Shown in pieces: positions 1 through 7,221 of a stretch of DNA of 15,320 nucleotides. This stretch comes from Clostridium_AB sp036639235 (GTDB lineage: Bacteria; Bacillota; Clostridia; Clostridiales; Caloramatoraceae): contig NZ_JAVWJB010000040.1 in assembly GCF_036639235.1 (NCBI RefSeq), positions 1 through 15,320 of the forward strand, in the 5' to 3' direction. Within the stretch, counting starts at the first letter, position 1. Every line of letters begins with the position of its first letter. The notes under the pieces are model-generated. The model was given only the letters and a program-made list of their open reading frames with translations, was not told the origin of the DNA and did no database searches. The position numbers were made by a program, and so were the translations under genes.

Positions 1-58
1 CCCTAGAATACCTTAATTTAAAAGATTCACTTTCAGTATAAATTTGATATGTGATATA
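1..58. other. non-coding tail after cbiC
   Basis: These bases follow the cbiC TAG stop. On the minus strand there is no ATG. The single GTG runs into a stop after four sense codons. I see no GC-rich hairpin followed by a T-run, so no intrinsic terminator is visible. A following gene may begin beyond the left edge. Confidence 0.5.
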
Positions 59-682
59 CTAACAATTACTGTAAAGCATTGCATTGCATATGGCTGCAGC
101 TATTGTACTTCCACCTTTACGTCCCCTAGCTGATATGCAGCTAACTCCTGAATCTATAATTAGCTCCTTAGACTCAACTACATTAACAAATCCAACTGGA
201 ACAGCTATTATAAGGTATGGCTTTACAAGACCTTTGTCCATCATTTCTCGAAGCTTAATTAATGCAGTAGGTGCATTTCCTATTGCAAATACAAGTGGGC
301 AGTTAAGCTTTGAGGCTTTTTCCATACTAACAATTGCACGTGTTATTCCTCTTTCCCTAGCTTCCTTAGCTACATCCTCATCTCCCATAAAACACAGTGC
401 CTCTGCACCATATTTCTTAAGAACCTTCTTGTTAATTCCTGACCTAACCATTTCTGTATCGGTTATTATCTTACCTCCACTTTTTATAACCTCTACAAAC
501 TTCTCAACAGCGTCATCTGAAAAATACATATTATCTATGTAATCAAAGTCTGCTGAGGTATGTATTACCCTTTTAAGTATAGGGAGAAACTCCTTTTTAA
601 TATTAACTTCTCCCATTTCACTTTCTATTATTTGAAAGCTTCTTTCTTCTATGTCACTTGGTGAAAGTATGTTTAAGTACAT
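59..682 (-). CDS. cbiC: cobalt-precorrin-8 methylmutase CbiC
   Basis: CbiC moves the ring methyl group from C11 to C12 and turns cobalt-precorrin-8 into cobyrinate, the last corrin-ring step of the anaerobic pathway. The protein has 207 residues, normal for the CbiC/CobH family. The motif RVIHTSADFDY (residues 38-48) carries the expected catalytic histidine, His41. Other family blocks are GGKIITDTEMVRSGI (about residues 69-83), the AIGNAPTAL segment, and the ARGRKGGSTIAAAICNA segment near the C-terminus. The ATG at 682 follows the cobO stop by 3 bp and has a GAGAGGTAG ribosome binding site that overlaps that stop. This is the last gene of the run inside the window. It is placed by motif and context, with no sign of damage. 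Confidence 0.96.
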   Translation of the reverse strand: MYLNILSPSDIEERSFQIIESEMGEVNIKKEFLPILKRVIHTSADFDYIDNMYFSDDAVEKFVEVIKSGGKIITDTEMVRSGINKKVLKKYGAEALCFMGDEDVAKEARERGITRAIVSMEKASKLNCPLVFAIGNAPTALIKLREMMDKGLVKPYLIIAVPVGFVNVVESKELIIDSGVSCISARGRKGGSTIAAAICNAMLYSNC

Positions 683-685
683 TTT

Positions 686-1204
686 CTACCTCTCTATTCC
701 TATTCTTGAAGGTATCCCCTTGTCATAGGGATGCTTAATTTTCTTTATTTCTGAAACATAGTCCCCTCTGGATATTAGCTCATTATCTGGGTCCCGTCCT
801 GTAAGAACTATTTCACAGTTTCTCTTTGAATCTAATAATTCTAATAATCTTTCCCTATCTAAAAGATTTTTATTATAGGCTCCTATAACCTCATCTAGTA
901 CAAGCATATTGTATCCCTGAAGATTATTAATTATATCATCTAAAAACCTATTATTATCTTCCCGAAGTCTTTCTAATTCTTCACTATTCATCTGGAATGT
1001 AAACTTTTTAGGTGAAGGTGCCCTTTTTACATCTATTCCATCTAGGCTTAGTAATATATTCATTTCACTTGTATCCTGCCCCTTAAGAAATTGACAAAAC
1101 AGCACCTTAAAACCTGCTCCAAGGCAGCGAATAGTAAGTCCTATTGCTGCTGTGGTTTTGCCCTTACCATCTCCATGGTAAATATGTATAAGATTATTCT
1201 CCAT
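686..1204 (-). CDS. cobO: cob(I)alamin / cobyrinate diamide adenosyltransferase, CobO/BtuR type
   Basis: CobO transfers the adenosyl group of ATP to the reduced cobalt of the corrinoid, which in de novo synthesis is cobyrinate a,c-diamide. The 172-residue protein starts at the ATG at 1204. A phosphate-binding loop, GDGKGKTT, lies at residues 11-18, followed by AAIGL, as in the CobA/CobO/BtuR family (not the PduO or EutT types). FLKGQ and LVLDEVIGAYN are further family blocks. An in-frame GTG at 1213 would add three residues, but it lies inside the AAGGTGG ribosome binding site, so I reject it. The gene starts inside the last codons of the cbiP homologue (stop 1194-1196), which indicates translational coupling. 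Length and motifs are normal for the family. Confidence 0.94.
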   Translation of the reverse strand: MENNLIHIYHGDGKGKTTAAIGLTIRCLGAGFKVLFCQFLKGQDTSEMNILLSLDGIDVKRAPSPKKFTFQMNSEELERLREDNNRFLDDIINNLQGYNMLVLDEVIGAYNKNLLDRERLLELLDSKRNCEIVLTGRDPDNELISRGDYVSEIKKIKHPYDKGIPSRIGIER

Positions 1205-2039
1205 TATGTCCACCTTCTAATATAGAGTAAATCCTATCTATGTTAAGGCATCTTCTTAAAAGCTTCTCAACCCTATCGTACTGCTCCTCTATATCACCTT
1301 GGCTTAATGGCTTACCATCTTCATATCTACTTAAGGTATCCTCATCATCTATATAAAAATCACCATAGTCAACTATTCCAATTAGGTCTTTTTCTGTTAT
1401 CTCCTCAATCTTAGATGATAATGAATCAATAGACTCTCTTTTTCCTCTAAACTTATTAACAATGCATCCCTTAATTCTACTTCTCTCATCCTCAGGTAAT
1501 AGCATTAATGTTCCATAAAGTGATGCAAAAACCCCACCACGCTCTATATCCGAAACTAATATAACAGGTGAATTAGTAATCTTTGCAACTCCCATATTAA
1601 CAATGTCATTAGAATTAAGGTTCATCTCAACTGGGCTTCCTGCCCCTTCAATAACAATATAATCATAATCCTTTGAAAGCTTATTATAGGAATCGAGTAT
1701 TATCCTGCGAAGATCATCCTTCGAATCTGAATAATTCTTAGAGGAAGTTATCCCCTTGTCTTCACCATTAATATATACTCTACACCCCATAGGTTCTATT
1801 TTAAGTAAAATTGGGTTCATTAAAGGTGATGGGGCTATATTACAAGCCTTTGCCTGATGAAACTGTGCTGTTGATATAACAGCACCATCCTCTAGGGTAT
1901 ATGAAAGTGATGACATATTCTGTGACTTAAATGGCGCCACCTTATAGCCATCCTTTGAAAGTATTCTACATAAACCAGTTGTAATAATACTCTTACCTAC
2001 ACTAGACATGGTTCCTTGAATCATAATTGACCTTGCCAT
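1194..2039 (-). CDS. cbiP: cobyric acid synthase homologue lacking the glutamine amidotransferase domain
   Basis: CbiP/CobQ normally amidates four side chains (b, d, e, g) of adenosylcobyrinate a,c-diamide using ATP and glutamine, and has about 480-510 residues. This protein has 281. Seen: phosphate-binding loop GTMSSVGKS at residues 9-17, PFKSQNMS at 36-43, MNPILLK at 74-80, VIEGAGSPVEMNL at 129-141, SDIERGGVFASLYGTL at 163-178 and IDDEDTL at 230-236. All match the CobQ synthetase domain. The last 35 residues (EEQYDRV, LNIDRIYSIL) match the C-terminal tail that normally follows the glutaminase domain. The roughly 200-residue domain with its Cys and His-Glu catalytic residues is missing between them, in frame. 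The ATG at 2039 is preceded by GGAGG and one base after the cbiA stop. A TTG at 2051 overlaps that site and is rejected. Either ammonia or a separate glutaminase feeds it, or it is defective; I cannot tell which. Confidence 0.85.
   Translation of the reverse strand: MARSIMIQGTMSSVGKSIITTGLCRILSKDGYKVAPFKSQNMSSLSYTLEDGAVISTAQFHQAKACNIAPSPLMNPILLKIEPMGCRVYINGEDKGITSSKNYSDSKDDLRRIILDSYNKLSKDYDYIVIEGAGSPVEMNLNSNDIVNMGVAKITNSPVILVSDIERGGVFASLYGTLMLLPEDERSRIKGCIVNKFRGKRESIDSLSSKIEEITEKDLIGIVDYGDFYIDDEDTLSRYEDGKPLSQGDIEEQYDRVEKLLRRCLNIDRIYSILEGGHNGE
1210..1216 (-). promoter_or_regulatory. ribosome binding site of cobO
   Basis: AAGGTGG on the minus strand, inside the end of the cbiP homologue, lies 5 bases before the ATG at 1204. 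The alternative GTG at 1213 is part of this site and so cannot be the start. Confidence 0.7.
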
Positions 2040-2040
2040 A

Positions 2041-3396
2041 TTATCCTCCAATACTATCCTTGTATTTTTTAGCCTTTGTAATAAATCTTCTTGGAATCTC
2101 TAAATTAGAATAAAAATGTGTATGATGAAACCCTGCAAATAGGGATTCACTAACCACTCCTAATTTATAGGTTCTCTGCCTTAGTGGCTTACTAGCTAAA
2201 AGATCCTCACCGCTGCATGTACAGTCATAATAATGAAACTCATGTCCCCTAGCTATTTCCCCTTCTTTAAGGAATGAATTATCCCCTGTTATATTTATAT
2301 ATCCGAATCTAACAAGGCTACTGCTTTTATAACATTCACCACTTAGGTAGCCTACCATAGGATACTCTACTTCATCCTCACCCTTAATACTTTTATTAAG
2401 GTACATAAATCCTCCACACTCTGCAATGCAAGGCATTCTGCTATTAAGTGCAGTAAGTATGCTGTTTTTCATAGAAGTATTATCTGATAGTAACTGTAAA
2501 TAAAGCTCTGGGTATCCTCCCCCAATGTATATCCCATGGGTATTTTCAGGTATATAATTATCTCTTAAAGGGCTAAAATATATAATATTTGCTCCCATTT
2601 CTTCTAGAGTCTTAATATTTTCCCTATAATAGAAGTTAAATGCCATGTCGTATGCTACAGCAATATTAACATTGTCTACTTTATCAATATTCTTTAATGG
2701 AGCCTCTATATAAGGGGCCTTAGATGCTATCCTTAGTATTCTATCTATATCTAGGGTTTCAAGTACCTTCTCTCCTAGATAATCAATAATACCCTCTAAA
2801 TTATTAACCCCATCTGGTGTTATAAGACCTAGGTGGCGGCTGTTTAAAGTAATATTCTCATCCTTTTCTAAATACCCTAAACACTTTATAGAAAATCCGT
2901 TTTCTATTAATATTTTCATATCAGGATAAAGTGATGGTGATATATTATTTAGAATAACTCCAGCTATGGTACTTTTATCTCCATATTCAAGATATCCCTT
3001 TATTTCTGCAAGTATTGATAGGGACTTTCCCCTAGCATTAACTACTAAAATAGATGGGGTTCCAGTCTTAACTGATAGGTCGTAGGTAGACCCTTCATAG
3101 CTTATTCCAGCTAGCCCATCATAATACCCCATAACCCCTTCAATAACTGCTATATCACTACTACTTTCACATTCAGATAAAACTTCCCTACATCCACCAT
3201 AGCCCATCATAAACAAATCTACATTGGATGATTCTATACCAAGTGCACTTCTATGAAACATAGGGTCTATATAGTCAGGTCCCACCTTTAGTGAGTAAGG
3301 ATTAATCCCCCTCTTTTTAAGAGCTGATAATAATCCTATAGTTAGGGTTGTTTTACCACATCCACTTGATGTACCAGTTATAATTATTCTTGCCAT
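2041..3396 (-). CDS. cbiA: cobyrinate a,c-diamide synthase CbiA
   Basis: CbiA amidates the a and c acetate side chains of cobyrinate using ATP and glutamine. The 451-residue protein is full length. The N-terminal synthetase domain starts with the phosphate-binding loop GTSSGCGKTT (residues 8-17), followed by KVGPDYIDP (37-45) and IEGVMGYYDG (85-94). The C-terminal class I glutamine amidotransferase domain (about 243-440) contains GGGYPELY (292-299), the nucleophile Cys327 in AECGGFMYL, and the histidine motif HHTHF at 424-428. Its intact glutaminase domain contrasts with the next gene, the cbiP homologue, which has lost its own. The ATG at 3396 lies 11 bp inside the 3' end of cbiET, with AGGTGA six bases upstream. 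The stop is one base before the cbiP ATG. Confidence 0.97.
   Translation of the reverse strand: MARIIITGTSSGCGKTTLTIGLLSALKKRGINPYSLKVGPDYIDPMFHRSALGIESSNVDLFMMGYGGCREVLSECESSSDIAVIEGVMGYYDGLAGISYEGSTYDLSVKTGTPSILVVNARGKSLSILAEIKGYLEYGDKSTIAGVILNNISPSLYPDMKILIENGFSIKCLGYLEKDENITLNSRHLGLITPDGVNNLEGIIDYLGEKVLETLDIDRILRIASKAPYIEAPLKNIDKVDNVNIAVAYDMAFNFYYRENIKTLEEMGANIIYFSPLRDNYIPENTHGIYIGGGYPELYLQLLSDNTSMKNSILTALNSRMPCIAECGGFMYLNKSIKGEDEVEYPMVGYLSGECYKSSSLVRFGYINITGDNSFLKEGEIARGHEFHYYDCTCSGEDLLASKPLRQRTYKLGVVSESLFAGFHHTHFYSNLEIPRRFITKAKKYKDSIGG
2045..2049 (-). promoter_or_regulatory. ribosome binding site of cbiP homologue
   Basis: GGAGG on the minus strand lies inside the last codons of cbiA, 5 bases before the ATG at 2039. 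It fixes that ATG as the start and rules out the upstream in-frame TTG at 2051. Confidence 0.8.
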
Positions 3397-4592
3397 GTTC
3401 CATCACCTTCACCACTAAATATATAAACCGGGTTCTGCCCCATCATCATATTAAATTCTCCAATTGATCTTGCCTTAGCTATTGAAGCTTGAGTAATTTC
3501 TACATCTTTAAATGGAAACTTCTTAAAGCAGCTTAGTGCCTCTGAAATTGTTTCAAGTGATATAGCATTCACAACTATTCTTGCATATGGATTTTTATAG
3601 AAAGCATTTTCTATAATTGATTCTAATTGACCACAGCTTCCTCCTACAAACACCTTATCCGCTGCTGGAAGATCCTCCATAGCACTAGGTGCAAAACCGT
3701 GAATAACCTTCATATTATAGGCCTTAAACTTAATCCTATTAGACTCTATTATATTAATAGCCTTCTCTTCCTTCTCAATAGCATATACCCTTCCATATGT
3801 TGCAGATAATGCTGCTTCAATAGCAACAGAACCTGTTCCTGCTCCTATGTCATAAATAACATCATCACGATTAATCTTAAGCTTAGAAATTGAAATTCTT
3901 CTAACCTCACACTTAGTCATAGGAACATCCCCTCGTATAAACTCCTCATCAGCTATACCTGATAGGGATATGTTAATGTTAACTGGGCGAGGATTCTCAA
4001 TAATAAGTACATTAAGTGGGTCAAAATCCATATTCATAACAACAGATATATCATCTACTGTAATTCTTTCATTAGGATATGAAAGATTCTCCCCTATATA
4101 AACTTTAAGATTTCTAAATCCCTTTTTATAAAGTGAACGACAAATACTTCTTGGCGAGTTAGTCCCATCTGTTAATATAAATGTTCTATGATTTTCCATA
4201 ACGCTTCCTACAAGTCCACCATGCCTCCCATGAAGACTTAATACATTAATATCATCAAAGGGTATTGAAAGCCTAGCTGCAAAATATGAAAGTGAACTAA
4301 TTCCTGGTATTATCTCAACACTTCTATTAATTCCCTGAACAATAGACTCTGCAGCACTGAAGAACCCTGAATCCCCTGATACAAGAATTGATATTACATC
4401 TGCTAGATGATTCTCCTCAATTGCTTTATTTATATCACAAACCTTATATGATTCTATTCTCTTAGCATTGTTATTTTCAAATACTGAAAGTACCCTTTTA
4501 GCACCTATTAAAACATCACTAGAATTTATAATCTCTATGGCCCTATTAGTTGTGTGGCTCTTAACTCCTACACCTACTATATAAATTTTCAC
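3384..4592 (-). CDS. cbiET: fused cobalt-precorrin-7 C5-methyltransferase / cobalt-precorrin-6B C15-methyltransferase (decarboxylating), CbiE-CbiT
   Basis: This is one polypeptide of 402 residues with two SAM-dependent enzymes. Residues 1 to about 205 are a CbiE domain of the tetrapyrrole methylase fold: VGVGVKSH (6-13), VSGDSGFFS (71-79), IIPGISS and LSLHGRHGG (118-126). CbiE methylates C5. Residues from about 208 are a CbiT domain: IADEEFIRGDVPMTK (213-227), then the Rossmann-type SAM motif DIGAGTGSVAIEAA (248-261) and the FVGGSCG block. CbiT methylates C15 and decarboxylates the C12 acetate. The fusion corresponds to CobL of the aerobic pathway and is common in clostridia. The start is a GTG at 4592 that shares one base with the cbiX stop (TAGTG), so translation is probably coupled. 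Confidence 0.95.
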   Translation of the reverse strand: MKIYIVGVGVKSHTTNRAIEIINSSDVLIGAKRVLSVFENNNAKRIESYKVCDINKAIEENHLADVISILVSGDSGFFSAAESIVQGINRSVEIIPGISSLSYFAARLSIPFDDINVLSLHGRHGGLVGSVMENHRTFILTDGTNSPRSICRSLYKKGFRNLKVYIGENLSYPNERITVDDISVVMNMDFDPLNVLIIENPRPVNINISLSGIADEEFIRGDVPMTKCEVRRISISKLKINRDDVIYDIGAGTGSVAIEAALSATYGRVYAIEKEEKAINIIESNRIKFKAYNMKVIHGFAPSAMEDLPAADKVFVGGSCGQLESIIENAFYKNPYARIVVNAISLETISEALSCFKKFPFKDVEITQASIAKARSIGEFNMMMGQNPVYIFSGEGDGTWQE

Positions 4593-4954
4593 TATATTAA
4601 TTCCCTAACCCTGTCAGCTAGAATAGCTCCTAGTCTTCTATCGTCTCCTAGGGTATTTCCTAGGGTTACCTTAATATCATTGTGATGTTTTAGAATTTTA
4701 TTAATTTCCTCAGGAATATCCTCCTTAATATGAACCCCCTCAAATAGGAAGTATGGAACAACCTTAATATCCTTTGCTCCCATTTGTATTAATGTATTGA
4801 TTCCCCACTCTAGAGTCTTATCTGAAAACTGAAGATAGGCACACACTGCATTATTAAGACCAAGTTCCTCCTTAACATAACCTGTTATCTTATCCATTGT
4901 AAGTTCTGTTGATTTTTCACGACTTCCATGTGCAAGTAATAATACACCCTTCAT
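4592..4954 (-). CDS. cbiX: half-size sirohydrochlorin cobaltochelatase CbiX (CbiX-S type)
   Basis: CbiX inserts Co2+ into sirohydrochlorin, the metal step that commits it to the cobalt-early pathway. The protein has only 120 residues, so it holds a single chelatase domain. The family's metal-site histidines are visible: His9 in LLAHGSR and His75 in PYFLFEGVHIKEDIP. Most bacterial CbiX and SirB proteins have two such domains (about 250-300 residues). The single-domain form is best known from archaea, where it works as a homodimer. It lacks a poly-His tail. The ATG directly abuts the hemL TAA, with GGGGGAG upstream. It could also supply Fe2+ for siroheme, since SirC and CobA are in the same operon; that is inference. 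Confidence 0.92.
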   Translation of the reverse strand: MKGVLLLAHGSREKSTELTMDKITGYVKEELGLNNAVCAYLQFSDKTLEWGINTLIQMGAKDIKVVPYFLFEGVHIKEDIPEEINKILKHHNDIKVTLGNTLGDDRRLGAILADRVRELI

Positions 4955-6238
4955 TTATTTCTCCCCCTTAAAATAATCTTCTATAACATTTAGTGTATAA
5001 TCTATATTCTCCTCAGTATGGGCACCCGATATAAACATAGCCTCAAACTGTGCAGGAGCTAAATATATTCCTCTTTCAATCATATATTTAAAGTACTTTC
5101 CGTAGCTCTCAGTATTAGAAGACTTAGCCTTATCATAGTTATCTATTTTCTCCTTGCTAAAGAATAAACAGCATAGTGATTCAAGTGAGTTAACACTATT
5201 ATCAACTGAGTATCTATCTATTAAAGTTTCAAGCCCAGTTGATAGTCTAGTAGATAATCTACGAAGATAATCATAAACTTGTCTATTCTCATTAAGGTAG
5301 GTTAACTGTGCAAGTCCAGCTGCCATAGCAAGTGGGTTTCCACTAAGTGTCCCTGCCTGATATACTCCACCAAGTGGTGCAATGCACTGCATTATTTCCT
5401 TAGATGCACCGTAGGCACCAACAGGCATACCCCCTCCTATAATCTTACCGAATACAGTTATATCAGGCTTAACATTAAAGTACCCCTGTGCACCATCTAC
5501 TCCTAGTCTAAATCCTGTAATAACCTCATCAAATATTAAAAGGGCACCATTTTCACTACATATACTACGAAGCTTATTTAAGAATCCATCCCTTGGTAAT
5601 ACAACACCCATATTAGCAACAACAGGTTCTAATATAATAGCTGCAATCTCCCCCCTATTCTCCTCAAATAACTTCTCAACACTTTCAATATTGTTATAAA
5701 CTGCAGTTAATGTATCCTTTGCACAACCTTCTGGCACTCCAAGACTATCTGGAACACCTGTAGTTAATGCACCTGACCCTGCCTTAACTAGCATAGAATC
5801 ACAGTGTCCATGGTAACACCCAGCAAACTTAACTATTTTATTACGTCCTGTATATCCTCTAGCAAGTCTTAGTGCGCTCATAACAGCCTCTGTTCCTGAG
5901 TTAACCATTCTAACCATTTCAACTGATGGCACCATTTCAGTTATAAGACGTGCCATATCAACCTCAAGCTTAGTTGCAGCACCATAGCTTAATCCATTTT
6001 CAGCTTGGCGAATAACAGCTTCCCTAATTGATGGGTGGTTGTGCCCTAGTATCATAGGTCCCCATGACCCTATATAATCAAGATATTTATTATTATCCTC
6101 ATCTATTATGTAGGCACCATCTGCCTCCTTAATAAATCTAGGTGTTAATCCAACAGATTTAAATGCACGAACTGGGCTATTAACTCCCCCTGGTATATAC
6201 TTAACTCCCTCTTCATAAAGCTTAATTGATCTATCCAT
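4955..6238 (-). CDS. hemL: glutamate-1-semialdehyde 2,1-aminomutase HemL
   Basis: HemL converts glutamate-1-semialdehyde to 5-aminolevulinate, using pyridoxal phosphate, in the C5 tetrapyrrole route. The 427-residue protein has the family's usual length. Motifs seen: YIPGGVNSPVRAF (14-26), NSGTEAVMSALRLARG (113-128), CYHGHCD (141-147), FDEVITGFR (236-244) and TVFGKIIGGGMPVGAYG with the cofactor-binding Lys265. The start ATG at 6238 shares one base with the hemB stop (TAATG), with GAGGGGAG upstream. It partners HemA, encoded about 5.5 kb upstream in the same operon. Nothing is unusual in the sequence. Confidence 0.97.
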   Translation of the reverse strand: MDRSIKLYEEGVKYIPGGVNSPVRAFKSVGLTPRFIKEADGAYIIDEDNNKYLDYIGSWGPMILGHNHPSIREAVIRQAENGLSYGAATKLEVDMARLITEMVPSVEMVRMVNSGTEAVMSALRLARGYTGRNKIVKFAGCYHGHCDSMLVKAGSGALTTGVPDSLGVPEGCAKDTLTAVYNNIESVEKLFEENRGEIAAIILEPVVANMGVVLPRDGFLNKLRSICSENGALLIFDEVITGFRLGVDGAQGYFNVKPDITVFGKIIGGGMPVGAYGASKEIMQCIAPLGGVYQAGTLSGNPLAMAAGLAQLTYLNENRQVYDYLRRLSTRLSTGLETLIDRYSVDNSVNSLESLCCLFFSKEKIDNYDKAKSSNTESYGKYFKYMIERGIYLAPAQFEAMFISGAHTEENIDYTLNVIEDYFKGEK

Positions 6239-7221
6239 TATCCTATTCTCCCCTCATCTATTAGTGCTGCAATTTCAAAGGCAAAGTAGGTAATTAATAT
6301 ATCCGCACCTGCCCTAAAAATACTTATAGTAGTTTCTCCAATCATATTCATCTCATCTATGTAACCATTTTTAGCCGCTGCCTTAATCATTGAATACTCT
6401 CCACTTACGCTGTAGGCTGCAAGTGGAAGACTTGTGTTTTCCTTAACATCTCTTATAACGTCTAGGTATGAAAGTGCAGGCTTAACCATTAATATATCTG
6501 CACCCATTTCTTCATCAAGCCTTGCCTGTTTAATTCCTTCTCTTTTGTTGTGATAGTCCATTTGATATGACTTTCTATCACCAAAGGATGGAGCTGAACC
6601 TGCTGCTTCCCTAAATGGTCCATAGAAACTTGAAGCATATTTAACTGAATAGCTCATAATAGGAATCCCAGTAAATCCATTGTCATCTAGGGTTTTTCTA
6701 ATATGACCAACCCTTCCATCCATCATATCTGATGGTGCAACCATATCAGCTCCTGCCTTAACATGGGATAGTGCTGTTTTTGAAAGTAGTTCTAGGGTAG
6801 AGTCATTGTCTACACTGCATCCATTAAGCATTCCACAGTGACCATGACTTGTATATTCACATAGACAAACATCGGTTACTATATACATATCACTGTAATT
6901 TTCCTTAATAAATCCTATAGCCCTTTGGATAATTCCATTCTCATCATAGGCACCACTTCCTACTTCATCCTTTTCACCAGGTATTCCAAATAATAATATT
7001 TTGTATAATCCTCTAGATTTAAGCTTGTCCAGTATAATATGTAGGTTGTCAATACTATATCTAAACTGCCCCTCCATAGAGTCTATTTCCTCTAGTATGT
7101 TTTCCCCATCTATTATGAAAATAGGATATATAAGTGAAGATTTGCTAATTCTAGTTTCACGAACCATTTCACGAATTTTACTATCTCCCCTAAGTCTTCT
7201 TGGTCTAACCCTTAAGTCCAT
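6238..7221 (-). CDS. hemB: porphobilinogen synthase (5-aminolevulinate dehydratase) HemB
   Basis: HemB condenses two 5-aminolevulinate molecules to porphobilinogen. The 327-residue protein matches the family in length. The N-terminus has RPRRLR (7-12). The zinc ligands are visible in DVCLCEYTSHGHCG (117-130; Cys119, Cys121, Cys129), so this is the zinc-dependent form. The two active-site lysines lie in YSVKYASSFYGPFREA (Lys194) and MVKPALSYLD (Lys247). The ATG at 7221 lies inside the 3' end of cobA-hemD (stop 7205-7207), with AAGGAG 8 bases upstream, so the two genes overlap by 17 bp. Confidence 0.97.
   Translation of the reverse strand: MDLRVRPRRLRGDSKIREMVRETRISKSSLIYPIFIIDGENILEEIDSMEGQFRYSIDNLHIILDKLKSRGLYKILLFGIPGEKDEVGSGAYDENGIIQRAIGFIKENYSDMYIVTDVCLCEYTSHGHCGMLNGCSVDNDSTLELLSKTALSHVKAGADMVAPSDMMDGRVGHIRKTLDDNGFTGIPIMSYSVKYASSFYGPFREAAGSAPSFGDRKSYQMDYHNKREGIKQARLDEEMGADILMVKPALSYLDVIRDVKENTSLPLAAYSVSGEYSMIKAAAKNGYIDEMNMIGETTISIFRAGADILITYFAFEIAALIDEGRIG

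Noticed and set aside
84..542. Open plus-strand frame opposite cbiC, and similar ones opposite cbiET, hemD and hemB.
   Set aside because: They have no ribosome binding site, no recognisable protein motifs, and lie antisense to strongly conserved genes. They are by-products of the AT-rich coding strand.
2040..2051. TTG start for the cbiP homologue giving MEDNMARS.
   Set aside because: The TTG overlaps the GGAGG site that serves the ATG at 2039, and MARSIMIQGT is the usual family N-terminus.
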